From Monosporascus cannonballus (taxonomy: Eukaryota; Ascomycota; Sordariomycetes; Xylariales): a stretch of 64,000 nucleotides of DNA. The translations under genes and the position numbers were made by a program. Numbering within the stretch: position 1 is the first letter of the stretch; every line of letters begins with the position of its first letter. The DNA is taken from the NCBI GenBank assembly GCA_004154925.1, contig QJNS01000189.1, forward strand, positions 86,639-150,638, given 5' to 3'. This document shows, piece after piece, positions 25,511 through 36,800 of this stretch. The notes below the pieces were generated by a model. The model was not told where the DNA came from, made no database searches, and saw nothing but the letters and a program-made list of their open reading frames with translations.

Positions 25511-25839
25511 TTTCTATTAAAAGAATTGTAATTTACCTTAGAAACGTATCTGGATTATTTTGATTTTTATCGTTAATATCTTTGTTTTCGGAGTAATTAT
25601 GGTTATTTTCGGCGTTTCGGTAAATAGCTGTTTTTGTCGTTAGGTTTCCGCGTCGTAACCATATATAGCAATATGGGGTAAAACGCTTATATTTTCGTTA
25701 ATTAAGGTATTATAAGTTATTTGTGCCAATAATAAAAATTTTACCTAGTTTTTTTGCTGGTAGTTAACATAATTTTGCAGGTATTGTTCCAAAATTTAGT
25801 TAAATTGCTCCGTTTGGCCGTCTATTTAAGAATAATACG

Positions 25840-26260
25840 TTATTAAGAACTTGAACTTAATACCAATTTATTTAAAAAAAACTGGTACCAAATTTGGAAA
25901 TAAAAAGCTTATTTTTGTCGGAAATAATCCTTTTTGGCATTCTATATTTATCCAGGTAGTTCCTAATAAAGGCGTAGGCCAATTATTCTGCCGTCGTATT
26001 TCCTTTAAACGGTAAGAAATACCTATATTTGGTAAATCTATTAATTATTACCCATATTCCATCGTATTCGACTTTAGTAACTGGGTCCTTGGAAAAAAAA
26101 AGTTAATGATAAAATCCCAGGCTATGGTATTCCATACCTTGTTAAAAATGTTGGTAAACTGCAGTAATCCGTAAGGCTTATAACGTATTGCCTTTGCCTT
26201 ATTGCAGATATTGTAATTTTTGATAATTATTTTCATTATACGGCGTAATTTAGGGAAATC
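25840..26260 (-). pseudogene. integrase zinc-finger/core relic
   Basis: Around 26048-26236 the minus strand reads ICNKAKAIRYKPYGLLQF and NTIAWDFIINF. These match the integrase motif in which a Cys pair is followed by K..R..PYGLLQPL and the first catalytic Asp in W..ISMDFI. Part of the HHCC finger is changed. Stops interrupt the frame on both sides. Confidence 0.75.
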
Positions 26261-26649
26261 GTATTTTTCTTATAGCCGTTTGGTAGTTTTGAAAATTCCT
26301 TAATATCCGTACAATAGGTTCTTGTGAAATTTCTTTACGAACTGCTTTTATTAATTCCTTAGAATATAAATTTTGCCATAATATAACAGCTAATCCTTAA
26401 GTTATTTTTTTAGTTACTAAATTTCTTTTTGTTCCTTTAAGTTATAGGATTTTCGGAATTAAATCAAAAATTCGGAAGTTGGTTTTTTCAATATTTCGCA
26501 TAATTATATTATTTTGTTTTTATTAGGTTATAGCATTTATATACTTTTTTTGGGATTTTTGGTATCGTAATTGCCTTTACGATTAAGAATATTTGCTTGG
26601 ATGTTTTTTTTAATATAATATATCTTAAAGTTAAATCTTAACAGGAAGA

Positions 26650-26960
26650 TTATTTATTTTTTATGTCGTTTATTCAGTTCCTATGCCTTCATAAATTAAA
26701 TAAGGTTTTTATGGTTAAAATAAATGTCGAAAGGCTTTTTGGTTTTATTAAAGAATAGTTCCCATTCCTTTAAAACATTAATAATTGCCAACAACTTTTT
26801 GTCGTAAATGGGATATTTAAATTTTGCATTTCGAAATACCTTAAAATAATATGACACTGGGTACTATTTGCCGTTATTTTCCAGTTGTTCTAAGACGGCA
26901 CTTAGTACGTAATCTAAGGCATCGGTTTTTAGGCGCTTTTTCTTATCGGGATTAGGTAAT
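26650..26960 (-). pseudogene. RNase H relic of pol
   Basis: The minus strand reads KTDALDYVLSAVLEQ, YYFKVFRNAKFKYPIYDKKL, LLAIINVLKEWE and IYFNHKNL. These correspond to the Ty3 RNase H blocks TDASDY.LGAVLSQ, SKKF..AE.NYPIYDKELLAI and TDHKNL. Single stops are TAG or TAA. Confidence 0.8.
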
Positions 26961-27229
26961 CGTACGATAAATCCGCTGGTAATTGCGTTTTTTAAAGTTT
27001 AAAAAGTTTTTTTTGCTTTTTCTGGGATTTCGAATTCCTTTTTAACGTATTCCTTGGTGGTAAGTTTTGTTAATAGTTTAACTATATCTTTATATCCCTT
27101 AATAAGGTTACGTACGTAACTCGTAAATCCTAAGATCTGGCGGATATCCGTAACGGTCGCCTTATTAGGGATAAGCCAGTTTTTAACTGCTTTTATCTTA
27201 AAGCGTTAAATTTGAATTTGTTCTAAGAT

Positions 27230-27680
27230 AAAAGTATATCTCAAAAAATTGAGCTTTTAAATGTGCCATATACTTTTTGCTGGGTTAACTCGGATATTTG
27301 CTTTATCTAAGGTTTTAAGCATTTAAGCCACATACTTCTTATATTCCTCCAAAGTCTTAGAATAAATAAAGATGTCGTCAAGATAAACAAATATAAACTT
27401 GTCCAAAAATTATCGGAGGGTAATTATGATTAAACTTTGAAAACTGGCGGGGGCATTAGTAAGTCCTATGGGCATAATTCGGTACTTATAGAATCTATGT
27501 ACTGTTCTAAATGCCGTTTTCCATTTTTCTTTTTTGGCCATTCTGATACGGTAATAGCCATTGCGGAGGTTAAGTGTAGTGAACTATTTAGCTTTGCTGG
27601 CGTTTTCTTTTAGGGTGCTCATAAGCGTTAAAGGGTATCCATTTTTGACGGTGATATTATTCAATTATTTATAATCAATA
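27230..27680 (-). pseudogene. reverse transcriptase relic of pol, YLDD intact
   Basis: The minus strand reads FTTLNLRNGYYRIRMA, KTAFRTVHRFYKYRIMP, GLTNAPASFQ and FVYLDDIFIYSKTLEEYKKY. The catalytic YLDD is at 27374-27385. This is a near-complete Ty3 RT palm with occasional TAG/TAA stops, much less damaged than the RT at 14.6 kb. Confidence 0.9.
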
Positions 27681-29149
27681 ATTCGTCGGTAAATAAGGTC
27701 TTTTTTTTTCGTTAATCTTTTGTTTACCATTTTTAATCTTTGGTACCATAAGAACGGGATATCTAGCATAAGAATTAAAAAGCTGAATATATCCTTTTTT
27801 CAGATCAAGTTAAATACTTTTCCATAGGGCTTTAAACTTTTCTGGGTTTATGTAATAAATCTTATAAAGCTTTGGGTAATGTCTTTTCTTAATGGGTATT
27901 CGATAATCCCATTATCTATAAAAAGGTAACTTATAATCTTTTCTATTTTTGAATAACTTTTTGAATCCTTGATATTCCGGAGGTACCGTTAAGATTTAAT
28001 CTGGAACCCGCATTTCTTTAATAACATAGCAGATTTTTTGGTCATTTTCATAAAGTGTTTTTTCTTCCCATAAAAGTGTTCGTTTTCTTTAGTCGATATA
28101 TGGATTACTAAAACGGAATTATGGTATTCCCAAAATGATGTTATGCTCGGAGATGTCCGTAATATTTAGCGAAAAATATTTTTAATATCCTTAAATTTAT
28201 ATCGGGAATTCCTTAATCTCTTAAAAAACTCGTCCATTTTCGTAAGTGGACAGGCTTCTATTTATTATTCGTAACTTATAAAATTTCAATTTGTATTTCC
28301 AGAAAACTTAATATTTTTCTGCCGTAATAGGGGAAATGAAATTATTTTCTGTTCTTAAGTCGATTATGGCTCTAAGTATTTTGCCCTTATATTTTAGTGA
28401 GATTTTAATCTGGTTACGTATGCCTTTAGTTGCTTTACATAAGGTTTTGTAGGTTAGGGCTTTTTGGTACCTTAGTTTCGAGGGCCTCTGTAGTTTTTTG
28501 ATTTTTAATATCGTCCGACTTACGAAAATCTCTATTTTCGTGCTTTCTGGACAACATATTTAGTATATTAGTTATTTTTGCATTTGAACTATGTTTTTTT
28601 ACCATATTTGCATCCGAAAATATTTACTTTCCTTAGGTTTGTTTTTAATCCTTATATTTCGCAAATCATAAGGTCGAAAGCGTGGACTTTTTTAAAAGGT
28701 ATTCCCATATTTAAAAGCTTATATTAAATACAAAATATCGGGAAATAACATAAATATCCTTATAATATTACTTTCTGACTTTGCCCTAATTCGGGATGTA
28801 AATAACAAAACTTAGGGTACTTTGGCTAACGGGGAATTTCTGTACAGCGGCACTTATCATCTAGTTCGGTAAGTATTTTTTTATCTTATCCAGGCCAATA
28901 GTTATTATTTTTTTTGGCCCTGAGATGAACGAAATAATCGTTACGTTGGTAGGCGGTAAAATATAATAAGTTATGTGGGTCCACTGTCGTCTTTAAGTAT
29001 ATGGTATATTTTAGGAGCTTATAAAGCTTTGGGGATAACTGTCCATGGTTACTGAAATCTGGTCGGAACTGGCCGTTTGTTTTATATACTTTATATCGCT
29101 ATATGTCGATGTAACAAAGATATCCTAGCTTAATAGCTATCCTGGAAAT

Positions 29150-30508
29150 CGTTTGTCCTAGGTAGTACTTGCAAACTTTAACCTTAAAATCCTGACAGGT
29201 AGGATAATCCTTATATTTTGGAATGTCGCTTTGAATCTAAGTAATTGTAGCAATAATAAATTCTGGCTGGGAAGAAGTCGAACTAACTTTTTTCTCCTTT
29301 TTTTCTGCCTTATTATCTATTTCTTGTTCAGTTATTCTAGCTTTCTTCTGGGGTTAAGGAATTTTTCCCTTCCTAGAGTTCCTCTTGGGGGGCGAACGAC
29401 ATTCGTTCCTAAAATGCCCTTTTTTGCTACAGTTAAAACACTCCACTTTGGATTTATCTTTCTTGGGCTCCTTTAAAGCAAAGCTTGTTTCCTTCTAAGG
29501 CTTGCCCTTATCCTTTCTGGGTCGGTTGCTAAAGCCTTTGTTTTTAACTTATTTGCTAGCTCCCTTCTTCTTAAGAAACCGGTCAAAAATTCGTTTATCG
29601 GCCACTATGGCCATATCTGTATATTCCGCAAAAAATCCTATCTTAGAAATCATATATAATTCGTCTTTAACCTAAGGCTTTAAGCCGTTATAATAAGGAT
29701 AAAATAATGTACTTTCGGGTAAGTTAAAAATAATTGCTAAACGGTTAAATTCTGTCGTATATTCGGAGGTTAACTTTATTTACCTAAAAAGGTGTAATTA
29801 TTTAACCGCATATTATTCCTTATCTGGATCTCTAAATAAAGTTCGCATTTTTTCTTCAAAATGGGCGTATTTGCTAAAAATATAGTTGGTAATATCCGTA
29901 AAATTATCGGGGTAATTTTGCAAATAATCCTTTATAATAGGTTTAAACCATAATAAAACCTTTCCCATAAGTAATTAAGAGATGGCTATCACTTTTTGAT
30001 AATTTTCCGTCAAAAAACCCTCGTAAAACTTAAGGTAAAATCTGGCTTAAACCAGGAATCCTTTTACGTCCGTAATTCCATCGTAAGGCTTAGGGGGAAT
30101 TAATTTATAACCCTTGACTTCCGGCATTTTATGGTACTTGGGGGGCGGAACGGTTCCTTTTCGCAACTGGTTTATTCCGAACAAGGGCAAGGTCGAGGAT
30201 TTTCGTTATTCTTATTATTGACGCGTAAGTTTGACATTTTCCTTTTTGAACGCGCGTAATTTAGTTATCAGGATAAATAGTTTCTCGTCGACCGTGGGTT
30301 CTTCCTTTTCGATAAATATTCGTCCTTTTAAAAGGTATCCTTTTTTAGTTTTTTTTCTTTTTTGGCTTATCGAAAGATATTCCTCCTTAATTTCCTTTTC
30401 GGCCTTATTTGCTTCCGAGCTTTGTACCTCGATTGTCTTTTTTACGGGTGGGGGCTGCTGCTGGGGCTGAAAGGAAAATTCTCCTTAAGATCGAGTGGTA
30501 AGGGCCAT
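29150..30508 (-). pseudogene. gag relic with intact CCHC knuckle
   Basis: The likely start is the ATG at 30508 (MALTTRS), followed by a TAA stop in place of a Gln codon. The frame then runs through QPQQQPPPVKKTIEV and a Lys/Glu-rich segment. The nucleocapsid knuckle [14 protein letters not shown] (29399-29440) keeps all four zinc ligands. This is the structural protein of the retroelement particle. Confidence 0.8.
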
Positions 30509-30700
30509 GTTGTTAATTTATTGAAAAAATTTTTCGATAGGGGGTAAATCGTTTATTCCAGTTATTAATGATAAAAATCGGGTATGCTGTTTGTTTTCTG
30601 AACGTCGTTCTATGTTATCGTTTACATTGAATTCAGGAAAGTTTATGCCTTGATTGGGCGGTGGATTATTCGTCGGCTATTAATTAAGAAGCTATCAAAA

Positions 30701-31120
30701 TGTAACGAACCTGTTATATAACTACCTGGAGGTATAAGCAATATCCGAAAAAGGTTTTGATTTGCGGGTAATAATAGGACGAGGAATAATCCGGATATGT
30801 TTATTAAAGAGGTTTCAGGTACTTTTCCTACAGCAGAGAACGGCTGCCTTTAGCTGTAGGCTTAGATTGATAACTAAAGAGCGAAAACTAAGTAGGTGCT
30901 ATTTACATAAGAAACCGATTTATTATATACCCCAATTCCTTAAAGTGAGTATGTCGTGGATCTATGTAATTTATGTGATCTGATCCAGATCACCTAGATC
31001 ACCTAGATCACTACCCTCCAATAGCCGGCCAAGACCCTCCACCCGTTGTTTAGCCGTGGCAGGTCCACACTAGGACCTAAAGGATGGTCTCTCAAGACAG
31101 GAACCCCCGTTCCTGTAACA
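30701..31120 (-). repeat. LTR, 420 bp (5' LTR in element orientation)
   Basis: On the minus strand it begins TGTTACAGGAACGGGGGTTC and ends CGTTACA. The half nearest the tRNA genes retains GC-rich blocks (GATCCAGATCACCTAGATC) that are eroded in the partner LTR. Confidence 0.92.
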
Positions 31121-31129
31121 TATAAACAC

Positions 31130-31224
31130 TCCGAATCGGGGAATCGAACCCCGGGCTACCCGGTTCGCACCCCTAACTGAGAGGAGATGAGAGCGGATAA
31201 TGTTAGCCACTACACCAATTCGGA
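31130..31224 (-). tRNA. tRNA-Glu (CTC) with intron
   Basis: Acceptor TCCGAAT pairs with ATTCGGA. The T arm is CGGGG-TTCGATT-CCCCG. The anticodon stem ATCCG/CGGGT holds the loop start CTCTCA, with U33 and anticodon CTC. About 24 nt follow the base after the anticodon as a canonical-position intron, leaving a mature body of about 71 nt. It is the last gene of a minus-strand Leu-Tyr-Glu cluster and ends 9 bp from the retrotransposon. Confidence 0.88.
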
Positions 31225-31240
31225 TGGAAAGATGATGAGT

Positions 31241-31330
31241 TCCCTCGGGCCGGAATCGAACCGGCGACATTTCGGTAGCAATACAGGACATTTACAGCCG
31301 AACGCGATAACCAACTACACCACCAAGGGA
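31241..31330 (-). tRNA. tRNA-Tyr (GTA) with intron
   Basis: Acceptor TCCCTTG pairs with CGAGGGA. The T arm is GCCGG-TTCGATT-CCGGC. The anticodon stem TTCGG/CCGAA encloses CTGTAA, giving U33 and anticodon GTA, plus an intron of about 15 nt. Eukaryotic tRNA-Tyr genes normally have introns, which supports the assignment. Reading the anticodon one base earlier (TGT, Thr) would break the U33 rule. Confidence 0.8.
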
Positions 31331-31398
31331 GGGGGTGGGCTGGTCTTCACTTGACACCGAAGCGGAGGTGGACCTCTGCTCGGGGAAGAACGGTGACT

Positions 31399-31504
31399 TG
31401 ACGAGAGTGGGACTCGAACCCACGCGGATTTCTCCATGAGGATATTGTTGTGCTAAGGTGACGAACCTTAACCTCACGCCATAACCAGCTCGGCCATCTC
31501 GCCA
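31399..31504 (-). tRNA. tRNA-Leu (AAG) with intron and long variable arm
   Basis: Acceptor TGGCGAG pairs with CTCGTCA. The T arm is GTGGG-TTCGAGT-CCCAC. Anticodon stem TGAGG/CCTCA gives loop TTAAGG and anticodon AAG, with an intron of about 23 nt. The type-II variable arm TGGAGAAATCCGC fits leucine. Mature length is about 83 nt. Confidence 0.88.
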
Positions 31505-32692
31505 GTTCTTTTTGTTTTGTTGTGTGCCCGGACTGAACCGAGCTCCACTTGGTTGCAGGACGGCACCCTAGCAGCCTCTTTATGTATCCACAGCAGAGGT
31601 TCGTCCGCTAGCTCCGACGCGAGGTCCGACGGTTCCTGGTTATGTGCTTCGTAAGATCTCGGGCTAGAGGTCTAAATTGTACAAGTAACTATTAGAAAAG
31701 GGAGCCGAGACGCGTACTTCTCTTTGTATGTCCTGGATAGGAATGCTAACAGAGAGCCGGCCTATTGTGGTGGTGGTCGGGGGCTTCCCGGAAAGGGGGT
31801 TCATCCGTTCGGGGCCCGCTGACCTCGACCCGGTTCCGCTACTCTAAGAACATGGTCGCATAACCCCCTAAAGGTTGGCCGGAGAGCTTGTCGGACAAAA
31901 AGTGCAAAAGCGGGAGAGGCTAGGAGGGGCAGTCTCGCAAAAGCCTCGCAGGTGAGTAATATTGAAGACCGGTGTCGCCTGCCTCTTAGTATCTAGGCTC
32001 CTAGTCCGGTAGCTGAAGGTGAAGGAATACGAAAATCGGACCATTCGAATCATAGTAGTCATAATGGTGTGGGACCGGACGTGCAGGCACCGACAGCTAT
32101 CTAGTAGGGGGCACATGAAACAGTTGTGCGAGGGGTTATTCCAGCACTATTTGCCTAGAAGCGACGGATAATCGAGGCCGAGCTGGACTCCTCCCTCTCT
32201 CGGTGTCGGCCCTAGAATACGTGCTGAGTAACGTACGTCGATAAGGGGGGTTTGGCACCCATGCTGACACTGTCGTCCACAGCGTCCCACGGGGAGGCCT
32301 CCGATTCCAGCTCCGGTTCGCTAATATTTTCGTCTCTGTGAGTCTCGGACTGCCGAGTAAGGCTACGAAAGATCGACAACAAGGCCGGCCGAGCCTCGAT
32401 AGCCTGCGTTGACTCTGGGGCCTGCTCTGCCGACGATGACGCCGGCGCACTAGACGTCTCATCTGTTGCCGTGTGCGAAAGACTCACAAGACATTATACT
32501 AGCCCCGACGTTCCTCCCCCTTATGAATAAATCACGAGATCATCTCAGGCAATGATCGTCGGATCGTCATGATAGTTGCCGCAGAAGCACATCATAAAGT
32601 ATGCTCATCCTCCCGGTCGCGCAAGAAGATGACACCGTCAACGCGAGGAACACTAGCTTAGCGATTCTATGCGAATCAGACCAGGAAACGAA
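31505..32692. other. intergenic GC-rich DNA, no supported gene
   Basis: ORFs at 31868-32487 on the minus strand lack an ATG or are Arg-rich shadows. A GTG-started 91-codon frame (32212-32487) has protein-like Ser/Glu-rich composition but no start or splice model that works. Confidence 0.5.
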
Positions 32693-32693
32693 G

Positions 32694-32700
32694 GTATAAA
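32694..32700 (+). promoter_or_regulatory. TATA box of the secreted-protein gene
   Basis: A TATAAAA-like element in the context GGTATAAAACCGCC lies about 120 bp before the ATG at 32819. The spacing is reasonable for a fungal core promoter. Confidence 0.5.
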
Positions 32701-32818
32701 ACCGCCCAGGCGCGGCCACTAAGTTTTATTCCGCTAGATCCAACCCAGCCTGCAATTCGGCCAGCTCCTCGCTAAGATACCAACCTGCAACACCAAAGTC
32801 ATAGCCAGACATTTCATC

Positions 32819-33430
32819 ATGAAGCCAGCCACAGTTTCGAGCACTTTCCTCTCTATTCTCTCGCTTGTTAGCGCAACGCGATGGAAGGTCGAAATCGACT
32901 ACACGAGAGCCGAGCCGTGCGTGGACGGCAACGACATACTCTACGCCGACGACCTCACGGGCTGTAGCGTCGTGGCCGCGAGCTGGCCGGAATCGGACCG
33001 GGGGAAATGGGGTGCCTCCACGCACCTGTGCGGAAGCATCATCGAGGACGCGGACGAGTTCCAGCGCATCATCCAGGAGGACGGGCGAGGCTACGAAGGG
33101 CTGTCCATGGCGGATTCGTGGGATTTCCTCGGGGACGACCTGGGCCAGCCCGAAAGCATCTATCTCATCGGGTCGGTCGATTCGAGCGGCAACGAGAACT
33201 TCCCGACCGGAAACCAGCGCATTCGAGACTTCCTCCAGAACGACGCCGGGATCACGGCCGCCATTAACCAGGACCACACGTACACCGGAAACGGCAACGA
33301 GGCTACAGCAGAGTTGCAACCCGTGGGACGGGAACCGGATTTGGCTCTTCCGGTCTTAGGGGGTCGTATCTTTGCTTCGACAATGGGCCTCGCAACATCT
33401 GATCAACGGATGGGTGGTTTAGTGCATTAG
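32819..33430 (+). CDS. small secreted protein of unknown function
   Basis: A single-exon reading frame of 203 residues starting at the ATG at 32819. Residues 1-19 (MKPATVSSTFLSILSLVSA) form a clear signal peptide with an SA cleavage end. The mature chain is acidic, Asp/Gly-rich and has only three cysteines (34, 49, 71). There are no TM segments and no motif I recognise. The last about 35 residues change in character (Arg/Gly-rich) and may be intronic or 3' UTR sequence if a splice is missed. I found no splice pair of acceptable length. The gene converges on the DUF3433-type gene, 446 bp apart. An extracellular or effector-like role is possible but unproven. Confidence 0.65.
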   Translation: MKPATVSSTFLSILSLVSATRWKVEIDYTRAEPCVDGNDILYADDLTGCSVVAASWPESDRGKWGASTHLCGSIIEDADEFQRIIQEDGRGYEGLSMADSWDFLGDDLGQPESIYLIGSVDSSGNENFPTGNQRIRDFLQNDAGITAAINQDHTYTGNGNEATAELQPVGREPDLALPVLGGRIFASTMGLATSDQRMGGLVH

Positions 33431-33876
33431 GGCCGGGTTGTTTGGGGGTTAGGGGGGGGCTTCCTTGAAATACGAGTTTTGTCGGGGGTTAAGAGGTGGA
33501 CGGTTATTGCATAGTTGTTATTATTCCGCGTATTTTCTGTCGCCCATTCACAGACTGATGAATAGTTTCCACTCACCGAGATTGTAAGCTACTGGCTTGT
33601 TCTATCAAGCCCTGGGCATTGTAACGGAGTTGAAATTTCGGAATTGGTTAGTCAAGTCTTGCGTGACGACCATTCTCAACATTCGGATGCTACGACTGGC
33701 TCAGTTTATGTAGCATTTCAGTCGTATCCTAGGAACCCTGGTATACACCGACGGTCAAGGCGTGATGGTTTAAGAATCAGGGACATATCTACAGTTGTCT
33801 GCGAGCCGGGTCGGTAGTGCAAGAATGGGAACTCTAAGTGAAACTTGTAAATTCATCCGGTAGAAACTCTGGTACT
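33431..33876. other. convergent intergenic region
   Basis: The 3' ends of the secreted-protein gene and the large minus-strand gene face each other here. I see nothing else supportable. Confidence 0.6.
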
Positions 33877-36800
33877 TCACACGTCGGGCGCATCGACCCG
33901 CCCGAACAGTGCCCCGCCGGAGGGGCTCCTCCCCGTGACGCTGGACGAGATCTCGGGATCCAGGGCGTAGTACAGGAGGCCCGCGAGGCTCGTCGGATCG
34001 ATCGGCATGTGCGGCCACCTCACCAGGAAGGAGCCGACGACCACGAGAATCATCAGGCACAGGATGATGATGGAGATCCAGGTGCAGGGCTCGAACCCCG
34101 GGTACGAGCGGCGGGCCTCGAACGGCACGTTGCTCAGAAGCAGCGGCAGCAGCTCGGCGAAGACGCCGGCGGCGGCCACGACGCCGAGGTAGAGGTCGCG
34201 GCGTCGGCGACGGAGCGTGGAGGCTGCCCCGCTGAACACGCTTGTCGGCGGCGCCGTCTGTATCGCCTCCTGCGCGTAGTGCTGGTTCCGCCGATTCAGG
34301 AGTCGGAAAGGGCTCATCGATGCGACGGCTGTCGACGCGTTAGCGTGCACGCACCGGCGGCACAATAAGACGGGGCCGGACTTACAGTAGAAGAAGGAGT
34401 CCCAGACGAAGGCGAGCGACACGCCGGTGGCCGCGAACAACACCCGTAGGCCGAGCGACTCGCCGGTCACGATCGTGCCCGCCCGCCTCTCCCCGGTGAT
34501 GTTGTATACCAAAACGAAGATCAGTGCGGCGCATAGGAACGAGAGGAGCATCGCCCTGCCCGGGAAAGTGAGGAGGAAGAACGGCATCCCGTGGCCCCTG
34601 GACCCCCGGCTGACGAACGTGACGGATTCGACCCGGCCTCTCCTCAACGGCTGACCCGCCTCGCTCGAGATCAGGATCCCGTATTTCAGCACCCCGTTGT
34701 CCTTCCAGTAGTCGAGGACGAAAGACCTCCCTCCGAACCTCCTGAGAGTGCCGTCCGCCGTGATCTTCTTGCCCTTGCGGAGGCGCCCCAGCAGGAGCCG
34801 GATGTCGGGGTTCGTCCCGAGATGGGCCATGTGATGGAGGCTCCACGGCCGGAAGCTCCGGGACTGGACGACCCCCGTCCTCCACCTCCGGAGGACGGCG
34901 GCCACGATACATGTCAGGGCGAGCATGAAGGCGAGGATTCCGATCACGGCCCGGGCTGTGTTGGGACGGATCGCGACGGCCGTGGCGCAGTCCGTGGCCG
35001 TCCCGTTCCCGACGACGCAACCCGGACCCTCAAGCCTAAGGCGAGCTACGTCCCCGCTCAGGGGGATGAGAACAGCGCTGGCGAGGACGAGCGCGCCGGT
35101 CAGGCTCGGTAAGGCGTGCCCCCTCGAGGCCGAGCGGATCCCCACGAGCAGGCTCCTCGGGCCCGTCGTGTCGAGGCACAGCGATTCCGAGGCGGGAGCA
35201 CCGCTGTGCGACGTCATGGCGTGGAAGGGTTGGTAGAGCTTTGCGGTTCGGTTGAGTATGCGCACGGGAATGGCTAATGCGATCGCGGCTAACGTGGGGA
35301 ACACGAGGACGAGGAAGTATTGCGCATCCGAGACCCGCATAGCGCTCTCCGGATCGACGCCACCGACGCCGCCGGGGTCGGCCGTGTTGGCGGGGGTCGC
35401 CGTCACGACCAAGACGGTAGTGGATGATATGGGCACCATTTCTGTGATAGTCCTCGTCGCAATTCCGTTCTCGTCGCGGAGAGTACGCGTCGTGGGCGCT
35501 TGCGCGACATCCGTGGTGGTGGTGGCCGTGGGATGGCCGAGGCGATCATGGAGGGTGGTTTCGTAGGGCACGGCGTAGTACGTCAGGGTCCTGGTAGGCC
35601 GTCCTTGGTAATCTGTCAGGATAGTCTTCTGCGCCTGATAGAGCAGCGCCCAGGTCTCGGTCTTCGTAGGTCTTCCGTCCGTATCGGTCTCCACCGTCGT
35701 GGTAAAAGTCCTGTAGGCCCAGATGGGGGTTGCTTTCCCTCCGCCGACCTCGGTCGGTGTATAGAGTGTCAGGGCCGACTGGATGAGCCGGTGTCCAAAG
35801 TCGATCTCGTGCGTCATACTAGTCGTCGTCGCGACCCGGGAGTAGTCGTCGTCATCGTCCGAGGTCGGGGCCTCGAGGGCCGGCACCTCCGGGTGGGCGT
35901 TTGTCGATGTATCCTCGGTTAGGACCAGCGTCGTGAAGGGCTCCGGGTCCGAGGGCGAATCCGCGTCCCGGGTGCTCGTTTTTGTGACGGAAACCGCGCC
36001 GGCCTCGCCTGTTTCGCTCGCCTCCGCCGCAGTTGTTGTTTCCGGAGGAGAGGGTGGCTTCGCCGGACTGGATTGCTCTTTGGATACGGTTCCCGTACTC
36101 GACAAAGTCAGCGTAATCGGGATCGACGGGCCGGACGGGTCACTGGTGGGATTCTCGCTACTAGGAGGTCCGGTGCCGGGCCCATCCGTGCTGGGGATGG
36201 AGGTTCCCGGGGGCCGCGGCGACGATGAGGGCTCGAGGCCTCCCTCCGCCTCGCTACTCGATGACGGTACTGGTGCTATGAACGTGGTGGGCTGGGCGAT
36301 GATAGGCCCGGTCGTGGTTGACGGCCCCGGGGTAGGCAGTCCTTGGGTAGGTTGCTCTTGAGAAGGTTGTCCCTGTGTAGGCTGCCCTTCTGTAGGCTGC
36401 CCTTCTGTATGCTGCCCTTCTGTAGGCTGCCCTTCCGTGGGCTGCTCATGAGCGGGCTGGGCCGGGGTGGGTTGTCCCTGGGTAGGGTGTTCTGAGGTAG
36501 GTTGTTCTGTTGTAGGTCTGTCCGTGGTGGGCTTTTCCGTAGCGGTTTGTTCTGATGCCGGCGGTTGTGTAGTAGATCCTTGCGCAGGAGGTCCTTCGGT
36601 AGGGGGCTCTTGTATAGGTCCTTGCGTTGGGGGTGCTTGGGTACTAGGTTGTTGTGTAGTAGGTCCTTCTGTAGGGGATTCTCGTGTGGGTCCTCGTGTT
36701 GGAGGTGCTTGTGTAGTAGGCTGTTCTGTCGTCGGCTGCCCTGTCGTAGGCTGTTGTGTGCTGGGTCGTTCCGATGTAGGTTGTTCCGGGCTGGGCTGTG

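Larger units (their letters stand above)
23909..31120 (-). mobile_element. Ty3/gypsy LTR retrotransposon with extra antisense ORF
   Basis: The element is 7,212 bp with two 420-bp LTRs (23909-24328 and 30701-31120) and a perfect 5-bp target duplication TATAA at 23904-23908 and 31121-31125. On the minus strand the order is gag with zinc knuckle, RT, RNase H, integrase, as in Ty3/gypsy. A polypurine tract (AGAAAGGGGAAA, near 24330-24345) sits before the minus-strand 3' LTR. RIP damage is moderate: the YLDD and CCHC motifs survive but stops interrupt the frames. It inserted five bases from the 3' end of a tRNA gene. Between pol and the 3' LTR lies a separate plus-strand ORF relic. Confidence 0.94.

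Noticed and set aside
31241..31330. Reading this tRNA as Thr (TGT)
   Set aside because: That would leave C at position 33. The GTA reading keeps U33 and the intron expected for tRNA-Tyr.
31070..31477. Minus-strand ORFs over the tRNA cluster
   Set aside because: The sequence folds into three complete tRNA genes. The ORFs are incidental.
32212..32487. 91-codon Ser/Glu-rich minus-strand frame
   Set aside because: It begins with GTG, not ATG. The only nearby donor/acceptor pair gives a 25-nt intron, too short for a fungal gene.
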